Position numbers and translations under genes: made by a program
In this document: in pieces, positions 1-7,652 of the stretch
How positions within the stretch are numbered: the stretch's first letter is position 1
How the letters are laid out: each line of letters starts with the position of its first letter
Source: Lactobacillus sp.
GTDB taxonomy: Bacteria; Bacillota; Bacilli; Lactobacillales; Lactobacillaceae
DNA length: 64,000 bases
NCBI GenBank assembly: GCA_022484695.1
Contig: JAKVKU010000003.1
Location: 230,714-294,713, forward strand
Direction of reading: 5' to 3'
The notes under the pieces: generated by a model
What the model saw: the letters and a program-made list of their open reading frames with translations, nothing else
The model's database searches: none
Told to the model about the DNA's origin: nothing

Positions 1-55
1 TTGAAGCTATTCACTGACTAGGTCAGGATTGCCTATTCCAATCTTTTTGAACGAA

Positions 56-256
56 CTATTTCATTTGAGAAAGCATCTTACGGTACTTCTTCATTTCAGT
101 ACGAGGTACTAAGCCTGCTTTTCTCAATTGGCGACGTTGCTTAACTGTCTTGCCGTGGAAACGGTGACGTGTGTAAGCATGATGTCTAGATAATAATCCA
201 GACGCTGTCTTTTTAAAACGTTTTGCAGCGGCACGATTTGTTTTTTGCTTTGGCAT
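56..256 (-). CDS. rpmI: 50S ribosomal protein L35
   Basis: Small basic protein of the large ribosomal subunit. The 66-residue product begins [17 protein letters not shown] and is rich in Lys and Arg throughout, which matches the L35 family in length and sequence. An upstream in-frame TTG at 262 would add two residues. The ATG at 256 is chosen because an AGGAGG lies 9 nt before it. It follows infC, as in the usual infC-rpmI-rplT operon. rplT should lie just left of base 1, since no L20 start is visible in bases 1-55. Confidence 0.97.
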   Translation of the reverse strand: MPKQKTNRAAAKRFKKTASGLLSRHHAYTRHRFHGKTVKQRRQLRKAGLVPRTEMKKYRKMLSQMK

Positions 257-279
257 AATCAAAAATCCTCCTAAGTATT

Positions 280-304
280 GAACTTAACACCAGGTGTTAA
301 GTTC
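280..304 (-). promoter_or_regulatory. Stem-loop between infC and rpmI
   Basis: A perfect 11-bp inverted repeat (GAACTTAACAC, loop CAG, GTGTTAAGTTC) fills the gap between infC and rpmI. No U-run follows it, so it is not a simple terminator. It sits just before the rpmI ribosome site and may act in RNA processing or in translational control of rpmI-rplT. Its role is inferred only. Confidence 0.5.
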
Positions 305-326
305 ATCTGATACAAAATAATACTGA

Positions 327-848
327 TTAGTTTTCTTTTTCAGCTTTAGGCGCTAGCATCAAGAACATACTGCGACCGTCCATCTTGGGATAAGATTCAA
401 CGTTGGCAATATCATTGGTTTCTTTGGCTAACTTCTCTAACACTGTCCGACCAATATCCTTATGGGTAATCGCGCGGCCTTTGAAACGAATGGACACTTT
501 AACTTTATCGCCCTTGCTTAAGAACTTACGTGCATTATTAAGCTTGGTGTTAAAATCATTGTCTTCAATCGTTGGACTCAAGCGAACTTCTTTAACACTG
601 ATGGTTTTTTGCTTCTTACGGGCTTCGCGAGCTTTCTTTTGTAACTCAAAACGATATTTCCCATAATCCATAATTCTAGCAACTGGGGGTTTGGCTTTGG
701 GTGCCACAATCACAAGATCTAAATTAGCTTGGTCGGCTAATTGTAATGCTTCTTGTTTTGTTTTAACACCTAATTGATCGCCATTTTCAGCAATCAAACG
801 TAATTCCCGAAAACGAATATTTTCATTTACCATCAAGTCTTTTGCTAT
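327..848 (-). CDS. infC: Translation initiation factor IF-3
   Basis: IF-3 binds the 30S subunit, keeps it apart from 50S and checks initiator tRNA and start-codon pairing. The protein reads [19 protein letters not shown] at its N-terminus, then a basic linker ([12 protein letters not shown]) and the C-terminal domain ([17 protein letters not shown]), about 173 residues, normal for the family. No ATG is available at the expected start. A TTG at 854 is only 3 nt after GGAGG, while an ATA at 848-846 has the ideal 9-nt spacing. I therefore favour ATA; rare start codons are typical of infC and underlie its autocontrol. rpmI follows. A leader with a terminator hairpin precedes the gene. Confidence 0.95.
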   Translation of the reverse strand: MAKDLMVNENIRFRELRLIAENGDQLGVKTKQEALQLADQANLDLVIVAPKAKPPVARIMDYGKYRFELQKKAREARKKQKTISVKEVRLSPTIEDNDFNTKLNNARKFLSKGDKVKVSIRFKGRAITHKDIGRTVLEKLAKETNDIANVESYPKMDGRSMFLMLAPKAEKEN

Positions 849-859
849 GGTCAAGCACC

Positions 860-1003
860 TCCATTAAAGTAAAAAAGTATAAAAAAGCGGACTTCCAGTA
901 GAAATCCGCCAATAATCTTCAGTCAAATTTAAGAAAATTATGACCCAGAGGCTAATAGCTTAGGTGAGAAGACGGGCTTCTACTTCATTTATTTTTCACA
1001 ACG
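860..1003 (-). promoter_or_regulatory. infC-rpmI-rplT leader (probable L20 leader)
   Basis: About 145 nt of transcribed but untranslated leader separates the promoter from infC and ends in the attenuator hairpin. In Bacillus and relatives, free L20 binds such a leader and promotes termination. The position, length and terminator fit that family. I could not verify the L20-binding fold by eye. Confidence 0.6.
881..909 (-). terminator. Attenuator hairpin in the infC leader
   Basis: On the minus strand a 9-bp stem (GCGGATTTC / GAAGTCCGC, one G-U pair) with a 5-nt loop is followed by a run of six U. It lies between the infC promoter and infC, so it can stop transcription before the operon starts. 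This is the usual arrangement of ribosomal protein L20 leaders in Bacillota. Confidence 0.8.
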
Positions 1004-1009
1004 AATAAT

Positions 1010-1039
1010 AGTATACAAGAAGAACTAACTACTTGTCAA
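1010..1039 (-). promoter_or_regulatory. Promoter of the infC operon
   Basis: TTGACA and TATACT are separated by 18 nt. The -35 box lies inside the last codons of thrS, so the infC operon has its own vegetative promoter besides any read-through from thrS. Confidence 0.85.
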
Positions 1040-2999
1040 GTTTTGCTTCAGCTTTGTTTTTCTTCCCAGTCCGACTATAGTTATGAACTTCGGCCACAAC
1101 GGCGTCCAAGAAGACATTTAAGTCCTCGCGCTCAGCCTTCTCAGCACTATATGGTCGAACAGATACAGTGGCATCTTCAACTTCTTGATCCCCCACAACG
1201 ATGGTGTACGGAATCTTTTGAGTTTGGGCTTCACGAATCTTGTAACCCATCTTTTCGTTACGTTTGTCAATTTTGACCCGGATACCTTCAGCTAACAATT
1301 GTTTTTGAATGGTTTCAGCATACTTCACGTGCAGATCCAAATTAACTGGGATAATGTCAACTTGAGTTGGTGCCAACCAAGTTGGGAAAGCGCCTTTGTA
1401 AATTTCAGTCAGGTAAGCGATGAAACGTTCCATGGTGGAAATAACCCCACGGTGAATCATGACCGGCCGATGTTCTTCCCCATCTTCACCGGTATAAACT
1501 AAATGGAATTTTTCAGGCATCATAAAGTCCAATTGAATAGTGGATAAAGTTTCATCATTGCCTAAGGCTGTTTTAGTTTGAACGTCCAGCTTAGGCCCGT
1601 AAAAGGCAGCTTCGCCTTCAGCTTCATAGTAATCTAAGCCCAAATCATCCATGGCACCCTTTAACATAGCTTGAGACTTATTCCACATTTCATCATCATC
1701 AAAGTACTTTTCAGTATTTTGGGGATCACGGTAGCTTAACCGGAAAGTGTAATCCGTGATATCAAAGTCATCATAAACACTCATCATTAACTTCAAGATA
1801 TTTTTGAATTCATCTTGGATTTGGTCAGGCCGAACAAAAGTATGGCCATCATTTAAAGTCATTTCCCGAACACGTTGTAACCCAGACAAGGCCCCGGATT
1901 TTTCATAACGATGCATCATGCCCAATTCAGCGATACGAATTGGTAATTCCCGGTAACTACGTAAATGATGTTGGTAAATTTGAATATGGGAAGGACAGTT
2001 CATTGGCCGTAACTCCAACATTTCGCCATCACCCATGTCCATTGGTGGGAACATGTCATCACGATAATGGTCCCAGTGCCCAGATTGTTTATAAAGATCT
2101 AAGTTAGCTAAAACTGGTGTGTAGACGTGTTCATAGCCAGCAGCAACTTCACGGTCGATGATATAGCGTTCAATCGTCCGACGAATCGTAGCGCCGTTTG
2201 GCATCCAATATGGCAAGCCAGCACCAACTTTAGGATCTACGAAGAATAAGTCTAATTCCCGGCCTAATGTCCGGTGGTCCCGTTCTTTGATTTCTGAACG
2301 CCGTTTCAAATCGGCATCTAAATCAGCTTGTTTATAAAAGGCCGTCCCGTAAATCCGTTGTAACATTGGATTGCTGGATTTACCTTGCCAATAAGCCCCG
2401 GCAACTGAAAGTAGATCAAATACTTTGGCTTCACCGGCTTTTTTCAATAAAGCCCGGTAACCAAAATCAATGAAGTCCCCTAATTGAAAAGCAGGTACTT
2501 CAACGCCAGCCTCAGCATTGATCAATGATTCCTTGTACGGATCGCCAGCAAATTCTTTTAATAAAGTCTCTTTAGAAACGAGTACCCGCTTAATTTCACC
2601 ATTAGCTTTGACAAGTTTCATCATTTTTTCTTTCAATGTGGATAAATCATTGACAGTAACTTGGCCATCGGCATTATCGGTATCATAGAAGAAGCCATCA
2701 GCGGTAGAATGCCCTTCGCCAAAATGCATCTTAGGATAAGTTTGTTTTAAGACTGCTGCTAAAATGAAGGCAGCGGTATCATTCAAAACAACTAGCGCGT
2801 CAGCATCTTGATTCGTTAAAATCGCTAACTTGCCATCTTGTTTTAATGGCCGATCTAAATCCACTAATTCACCGTTAAATTTACCGGCAATTGCCTTTTT
2901 ACCTAAAGAAGTACTGATAGATTTAGCAACGTCTAAAACGTTGACACCATCATCAAAAGGTTTTTTGGAACCATCTGGAAATTCAATTGAAATTGACAT
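1029..2999 (-). CDS. thrS: Threonyl-tRNA synthetase with degenerate editing site
   Basis: Class II synthetase that charges tRNA-Thr in the cytoplasm. The 656 residues comprise a TGS domain (1-62), the N2 editing domain (63-225), the catalytic core (about 240-535; motif 2 region [13 protein letters not shown]; zinc ligands in NCPSH, DGH and IHRG) and the anticodon-binding domain. Odd point: the editing domain lacks its known catalytic residues. Where other enzymes have HSTAH this one has NDTAA (73-77), and the usual C-x3-H (as in DLCTGPH) reads DFGYRAL (178-184). Clearing of Ser-tRNA-Thr in cis is therefore unlikely. The start is an ATG preceded by GGAGGG. Expression is controlled by a T-box leader. 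Confidence 0.97.
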   Translation of the reverse strand: MSISIEFPDGSKKPFDDGVNVLDVAKSISTSLGKKAIAGKFNGELVDLDRPLKQDGKLAILTNQDADALVVLNDTAAFILAAVLKQTYPKMHFGEGHSTADGFFYDTDNADGQVTVNDLSTLKEKMMKLVKANGEIKRVLVSKETLLKEFAGDPYKESLINAEAGVEVPAFQLGDFIDFGYRALLKKAGEAKVFDLLSVAGAYWQGKSSNPMLQRIYGTAFYKQADLDADLKRRSEIKERDHRTLGRELDLFFVDPKVGAGLPYWMPNGATIRRTIERYIIDREVAAGYEHVYTPVLANLDLYKQSGHWDHYRDDMFPPMDMGDGEMLELRPMNCPSHIQIYQHHLRSYRELPIRIAELGMMHRYEKSGALSGLQRVREMTLNDGHTFVRPDQIQDEFKNILKLMMSVYDDFDITDYTFRLSYRDPQNTEKYFDDDEMWNKSQAMLKGAMDDLGLDYYEAEGEAAFYGPKLDVQTKTALGNDETLSTIQLDFMMPEKFHLVYTGEDGEEHRPVMIHRGVISTMERFIAYLTEIYKGAFPTWLAPTQVDIIPVNLDLHVKYAETIQKQLLAEGIRVKIDKRNEKMGYKIREAQTQKIPYTIVVGDQEVEDATVSVRPYSAEKAEREDLNVFLDAVVAEVHNYSRTGKKNKAEAKLDK

Positions 3000-3057
3000 A
3001 TAGAGCCCTCCAAATTTTTCAAACGGTCAAAACATGGACTTACCTTACTTTGAAAAT

Positions 3058-3276
3058 AAAAAAGCCCCTAAAGCAATTCAAAAATTGCTTTAGGGGCACT
3101 TTATTTAAGCGCGGTTCCACCCATATTAAAATCGATTGATTTTCTCTCTTAGCTGATATCGGTGGCAAACCGCGTAACAATTCAAAAATTATGAAAGTGG
3201 TATTCCTTCAAGGTTGTTGATGTTTCAGCCTAGGCATCAACTCTCTGAAATATTGAAGTAACTTGTCTTTCAACTC
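3058..3276 (-). promoter_or_regulatory. T-box leader (threonine) of thrS
   Basis: A tRNA-sensing leader. The 14-nt T-box TGGGTGGAACCGCG (3110-3123, minus) is present. The terminator stem GCCCCTAAAGCAATT / its complement (3064-3097) is followed by U. The specifier triplet is read as ACC followed by A (3199-3201, in GAATACCACTTT), a threonine codon that fits the gene downstream. When uncharged tRNA-Thr binds, the antiterminator forms and thrS is transcribed. Confidence 0.93.
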
Positions 3277-3282
3277 ACATTC

Positions 3283-3311
3283 ATTAAACCACGATTTCAA
3301 TTTTCATGCAA
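3283..3311 (-). promoter_or_regulatory. Promoter of thrS
   Basis: TTGCAT and TTTAAT are separated by 17 nt, just downstream of dnaI and just upstream of the T-box stem I. This gives a leader of about 275 nt. Confidence 0.7.
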
Positions 3312-3326
3312 CCTTGTTTGCAAAAA

Positions 3327-4250
3327 TTAATTTTCAAGGCGCCGGTTAAGACCATCTAATTCAATTTCTTGGGTCAAATAGCGAATTCGTTCCATGATCC
3401 TAGAGGCTTTAATGGGTTCATGGCCCTTTGAGGTATCGGCCAAGTATGCTTCTAACTCATTCATGGAAAAATTCGATGTAAAGAATGTCGGCAATTGCTC
3501 TTGCATGCGATACTGCAAAATAACCCCTAAGACATCGTCACGAATCCAGGCATTGGCCATATCGGCGCCAATATCATCCAACATGAGTATTTGTGCCCGT
3601 TTGATACTTTCAATTTTGGGCATGACGGAATTGTTGCCAATGGCGCTTTTCATCTCAACGGACAAGGTGGGAAAATGCAACAGCAACGATGAATACCCGC
3701 TCTGGGCTAAGGCATTAGCAATGGCGCCAATCAAATAAGTTTTACCGACGCCAAAGGGCCCAGATAAATACAGCCCTTGATGAAAAATCTTAGGTGATGT
3801 TTCAAAAGCGCTGACAAAAGCCTGGGCCGCATTTAACGCTTCTCGGCGCCCAGCAGTCACGTAGTACCGTTCAAAAGAAGCGGCGGTGATATCTTTAGAC
3901 ATGTTGATCCGTTGCACCCGTTTAGCCAAGTCACTTTGTTTTTCTTGGGCAATTAAGGCCTTTGAAGGTACATAGGAGATATCGATCAAGCCGTTACTTA
4001 CCAGCAGTTCGGGGACGTAACCGGGTACTAGGCCAACTTCGCCCCTATCCGCTTTTTTCTTTTCCCGGACATATTCATAAATTTTAGAAGCACTTTTTTC
4101 GATAGCATCCGCTTTTAAGGCATCTTTATGTTTATTGACAAAGTCCAAAACATCAGGATTTCGAACAGCATCATGCATAACTTTTTGATATTTCTCGTTA
4201 AGTTGACGCTTATCCATATAAGCGGCTAGTTGACTCTGTAAATCTTTCAT
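3327..4250 (-). CDS. dnaI: Primosomal protein DnaI, helicase loader ATPase
   Basis: AAA+ ATPase that loads the replicative helicase at the origin and at restarting forks. The 307 residues carry an N-terminal helicase-binding domain (1-about 110) and an AAA+ core with Walker A SGPFGVGKTYL, Walker B ILMLDDIGAD and sensor region FFTSNFS. The length is normal for DnaI. The start ATG overlaps the dnaB stop by 4 nt (ATGA), so the two helicase-loading proteins are translationally coupled. Confidence 0.95.
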   Translation of the reverse strand: MKDLQSQLAAYMDKRQLNEKYQKVMHDAVRNPDVLDFVNKHKDALKADAIEKSASKIYEYVREKKKADRGEVGLVPGYVPELLVSNGLIDISYVPSKALIAQEKQSDLAKRVQRINMSKDITAASFERYYVTAGRREALNAAQAFVSAFETSPKIFHQGLYLSGPFGVGKTYLIGAIANALAQSGYSSLLLHFPTLSVEMKSAIGNNSVMPKIESIKRAQILMLDDIGADMANAWIRDDVLGVILQYRMQEQLPTFFTSNFSMNELEAYLADTSKGHEPIKASRIMERIRYLTQEIELDGLNRRLEN

Positions 4251-5587
4251 TTAGATTCACCTCTTTTGGTCTGGGCAATTTTTTTAGCAGCCTGTTGGCG
4301 TTTAAACCATGCTGGTATCGGTTCAGCTGCCCGTTGATGCCCTTGACTTGTGCCCGTTGGCTTGGCGCGCGTTGGTCGATCAGGTTTGCCATTCTTGCTA
4401 TATTGTTTGGTTTCGATCTGTTTGATAGCCAGTTCAGGGGTGTTGATATTGTTTTTTAGCCAATCATTGGCCACATTTTCAATATATCCCAGGGTCACGG
4501 TTGGGCTGACCAGCAAATTAGCATAGGTCAACATATTAATAATGGGATCTGGGAAGATATTCCGGTCTTGCAAATCCCGTAAAACCCGGGTTTCAGCTTT
4601 TCCTACAAAACCGTGACCCTTATCCTTACACCAAGCCAAAAAGTTATACACTGATAAGCGCTTGGCCTGATCAATTAAGGTTTGATCAGCCTCACTGGCG
4701 TTCATTGTTGGGCCAGCTTGACCGGTGTTTTCATCAGGTTGGGCCATGGCTACAGGACTACCCACGGTCCGGGTATACTCAGCCAATACCAAACTTTCTA
4801 ACTTGTTAATATTGATTTCATTGGTGACAATATCCAGAGTGTTGGCAATTAAATTGGCCATATTGGTTTCATCAATATCATAATACCGGTGCAATTGAAA
4901 AATAACTTGTTTATTTTTATCTAGTTGGGCCTTGGTGATTTGATACTTACTCAATATTTGTTGCAAAAAGTCCCAGTCAAACGTATCTAAGTCCGCCTGG
5001 GTATAGGCCACGCTCGGATGCTGTTTTTGAGCAGCCTGCTTTTTGGCGGCAGCAACCTGATCGGGTAGCTGTACGGCCTGTTGCACAATTTCTGGGAAAA
5101 CACTTGAAAAATTACTGGTAATTTCCGGTAAGTCTTTGGTCACCGGGTGAGTTTGAAAATGGTTTTTTAAGTGGTCAAATTCCTTGCTGCCAATTGTCTG
5201 CCATAACAATAGGCTCAATAAATCCTCACGAAAGAACTCGTCGGGCTTTAAAGGCGGATATAATTCATAGACAAAATACTTGCCAAGTTGATCCTCACTG
5301 ACAAAAGTCCTGAGCAAGCCCAGGGCCTCTAAGCGACGCCGGGCTGTTTCAATGGCAACCAGGTCCACATTTAAATAATCCAGCAAAACACGATGCATCG
5401 GCCGCTGTGACCGAATTAACCCAGGGTTTTCCAACGTTTTCAAGGTATTAAATAACGCGGTGGCCACGGGCCCTAAAATTGGTTGGTAAAGATAGATGAG
5501 GTAATTTTGTTGGGCATCATTAAAATAGTCCACATGGGTCACTAAAAAACCATCTTGGGGTGAAAACTGTACATCTTGACCATTCAT
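4247..5587 (-). CDS. dnaB: Helicase loading / initiation protein DnaB (Bacillus type)
   Basis: Bacillota-type DnaB, the co-loader that acts with DnaD and DnaI to place the replicative helicase; it is not the helicase itself. The 446 residues show the family N-terminus (GFLVTHVDYFNDAQQNYLI) and a DnaB/DnaD-type C-terminal domain (residues about 310-400, with FLAWCKDKGHGFVGKAETRVL and YIENVANDWLKNNI). The tail is basic and low in complexity. It lies between nrdR (11 nt away) and dnaI (4-nt overlap), as in Bacillus and lactobacilli. Confidence 0.92.
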   Translation of the reverse strand: MNGQDVQFSPQDGFLVTHVDYFNDAQQNYLIYLYQPILGPVATALFNTLKTLENPGLIRSQRPMHRVLLDYLNVDLVAIETARRRLEALGLLRTFVSEDQLGKYFVYELYPPLKPDEFFREDLLSLLLWQTIGSKEFDHLKNHFQTHPVTKDLPEITSNFSSVFPEIVQQAVQLPDQVAAAKKQAAQKQHPSVAYTQADLDTFDWDFLQQILSKYQITKAQLDKNKQVIFQLHRYYDIDETNMANLIANTLDIVTNEININKLESLVLAEYTRTVGSPVAMAQPDENTGQAGPTMNASEADQTLIDQAKRLSVYNFLAWCKDKGHGFVGKAETRVLRDLQDRNIFPDPIINMLTYANLLVSPTVTLGYIENVANDWLKNNINTPELAIKQIETKQYSKNGKPDRPTRAKPTGTSQGHQRAAEPIPAWFKRQQAAKKIAQTKRGESK

Positions 5588-5598
5588 TCAGGCCACCT

Positions 5599-6087
5599 CT
5601 ATTCTGGTTTTGTTGAATTTTGGCCATCTTGATTGGCTTTACCCATCATTTCTTGAACTTCTTGCATAAATCCGTTCATATCTTTGAACTCCCGATAAAC
5701 ACTGGCAAAGCGAATATAAGCCACATCATCGATTTTAGCTAAAAGTTGCATAACATATTCGCCAATTTCGCCAGATTTAACTTCAGTTTCACCGGTGGCC
5801 CGAATTTTATTTTCCACTTGATCCACTAATTGCGTCATTTGTTCCATGGTAATTGGCCGCTTTTCAGCCGCACGGACCACGCCCCGCAAAATCTTTTCGC
5901 GATTAAATTCTTCCCGCGTACCATTTTTCTTGATAACTAACAGTGGCGTTTGTTCAACACGTTCAAAAGTCGTAAAACGAAAACCACAATTTTCACATTC
6001 CCGCCGGCGCCGAATCACCCGACCTTCATCTGAAGGTCGACTATCGATCACCCGGGAACTGTTTTGATGACAATGTGGACAAATCAT
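5599..6087 (-). CDS. nrdR: Transcriptional repressor NrdR
   Basis: Nucleotide-sensing repressor of ribonucleotide reductase genes. The 162 residues start with a zinc ribbon (MICPHCHQN... CENCGFRF: C3, C6, C31, C34), followed by the ATP-cone domain ([16 protein letters not shown]). Length and order are standard. It is followed by dnaB and preceded by coaE after a 104-nt gap that carries a TATAAT box, so it may have its own promoter. Confidence 0.96.
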   Translation of the reverse strand: MICPHCHQNSSRVIDSRPSDEGRVIRRRRECENCGFRFTTFERVEQTPLLVIKKNGTREEFNREKILRGVVRAAEKRPITMEQMTQLVDQVENKIRATGETEVKSGEIGEYVMQLLAKIDDVAYIRFASVYREFKDMNGFMQEVQEMMGKANQDGQNSTKPE

Positions 6088-6191
6088 ATTATGAATCTCC
6101 CCTAAAATTTTATGCGTTGGGTTTTATCAGACAAACTAAACTTATTATAAAAGTATCGTAAACCTCAATTTTATGCAAGCTATTTGAAAAC

Positions 6192-6800
6192 TTAACTATT
6201 TTTTAAAAAATGGTTGGCCTTTAAAAAATCTAACACTTGCCCTTGCAGACTTGCCACTGATTTGGTGTTATCGGTATAAAAATCAGCCCGCTGTTTTTTA
6301 GTTTCAATGCTCATTTGGCTGGCCATCCGGGCCCGGGCTTCTACTTCATCATAACCATCTCGAGCCATGAGCCGTTTTAATTGCAGTTCTTCAGGCACAT
6401 AAGCCACCATCACCCCATCCACATAGGGCTCATAATGGGTTTCAAACAACAAAGGGATATCTAAGACCACTAGGGGCACCTTTTGCTGGCGCCAATAGTC
6501 GACTTCGGCCAGGATGCTTTTACGGATCAACGGGCCATTGATGCGATTTAATAATGCTCTTTTGGCCGGATCAGCAAACACAATATGCCCCAATTTCCGC
6601 CGATCTAATTGACCATCTGCTGTCAAAATAGTCGGGCCGAAAGCTTGAATAATATTGGCCAAGCCTTGCGTTTTCGGGGCAACGGCAGCATGGGCCAGTG
6701 CATCCGCGTCCACCACCGGAAAACCCTGGTCACGAAAAACTTGGGCCACGGTGGATTTCCCTGTGGCAATACTCCCTGTTAATCCTAGTACGTACGTCAT
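6192..6800 (-). CDS. coaE: Dephospho-CoA kinase
   Basis: Catalyses the last step of coenzyme A synthesis, the ATP-dependent phosphorylation of dephospho-CoA. The 202 residues carry a P-loop GLTGSIATGKST at 6-17, the family motif VVDADALAH, and LVVLDIPLLFE near residue 115. The length is typical. mutM ends 4 nt upstream, and the gene belongs to the polA-mutM-coaE cluster common in Bacillota. Confidence 0.96.
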   Translation of the reverse strand: MTYVLGLTGSIATGKSTVAQVFRDQGFPVVDADALAHAAVAPKTQGLANIIQAFGPTILTADGQLDRRKLGHIVFADPAKRALLNRINGPLIRKSILAEVDYWRQQKVPLVVLDIPLLFETHYEPYVDGVMVAYVPEELQLKRLMARDGYDEVEARARMASQMSIETKKQRADFYTDNTKSVASLQGQVLDFLKANHFLKNS

Positions 6801-6804
6801 GCTT

Positions 6805-7632
6805 TCACCTCAACTGTTGCTCTTTTGGACAAATATGGGTACCGCGACCGGCAACCTTAAACTTTTCAATAATCGTCCCACAGCGTTCACAAGGCTGGCC
6901 TTCACGACCATAAACATGCAACTGCAATTGAAAATGACCTTGCTGCCCACTGGCGTCCACATAAGAACGAATGGTGGTCCCACCGGCAGCAATCGCTGTT
7001 TTCAATTCAATTTGAATAGCGGCGTGCAAGGCTTTAATTTCTTTAGCTGTCAGTGTGTCTGCGGGCTGCAGGGGGTGGATTTTACACAACCATAATACTT
7101 CATCACAATAAATATTGCCTAATCCGGCCACTGTATGCTGGTCCAATAAAACTGCTTTAATATTCTTATGATGCTTTTTCAAGGCTTGGGTAAAACCGGC
7201 GATGGTAAAGGCCTTTGACAAGGGTTCTGGCCCTAGGGCCGCAATGCCTGACAAGCTTTGTTCAAAGCCCGTCAAGCCTAAGGTCATCCGGCCAAATTTG
7301 CGGACATCTGCATAGCGTAACTGGGTCCCATCGGTAAAATTAAAGACCACGTGTGTATGCTTATCAATTGGTGTGACGGCAGTATCCAGGTGATACTTCC
7401 CCTCCATGCGCAAGTGGCTGACCATGGTTAAGTTATCAGAAAATCGGAACAATAAATATTTGCCGCGGCGATCAATGGTCTCAATCACTTTACCCTGTAA
7501 GGCTTTTTGAAATTTAGCCGTGTCGTTGGTAATAATCTTGGGCCAATACACATCCACTGTTGCAATTGTCTTATCTTGAACCAAGGCCAATAATCCCTTG
7601 CGGACAGTTTCTACTTCAGGTAATTCAGGCAT
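6805..7632 (-). CDS. mutM: Formamidopyrimidine-DNA glycosylase
   Basis: Base-excision repair enzyme that removes 8-oxoguanine and formamidopyrimidines and cleaves the abasic site. The N-terminus is MPELPEVETVRKGL, with the catalytic Pro and Glu directly after Met. The helix-two-turn-helix region (HHKNIKAVLLDQHTVAGLGNIY) and the C-terminal zinc finger (CERC... HICPKEQQ) are intact. The 275-residue length is normal. It is preceded 20 nt upstream by polA, so a repair polymerase and glycosylase are co-transcribed. Confidence 0.97.
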   Translation of the reverse strand: MPELPEVETVRKGLLALVQDKTIATVDVYWPKIITNDTAKFQKALQGKVIETIDRRGKYLLFRFSDNLTMVSHLRMEGKYHLDTAVTPIDKHTHVVFNFTDGTQLRYADVRKFGRMTLGLTGFEQSLSGIAALGPEPLSKAFTIAGFTQALKKHHKNIKAVLLDQHTVAGLGNIYCDEVLWLCKIHPLQPADTLTAKEIKALHAAIQIELKTAIAAGGTTIRSYVDASGQQGHFQLQLHVYGREGQPCERCGTIIEKFKVAGRGTHICPKEQQLR

Positions 7633-7652
7633 AATATCTCCTTCAAAACGAA

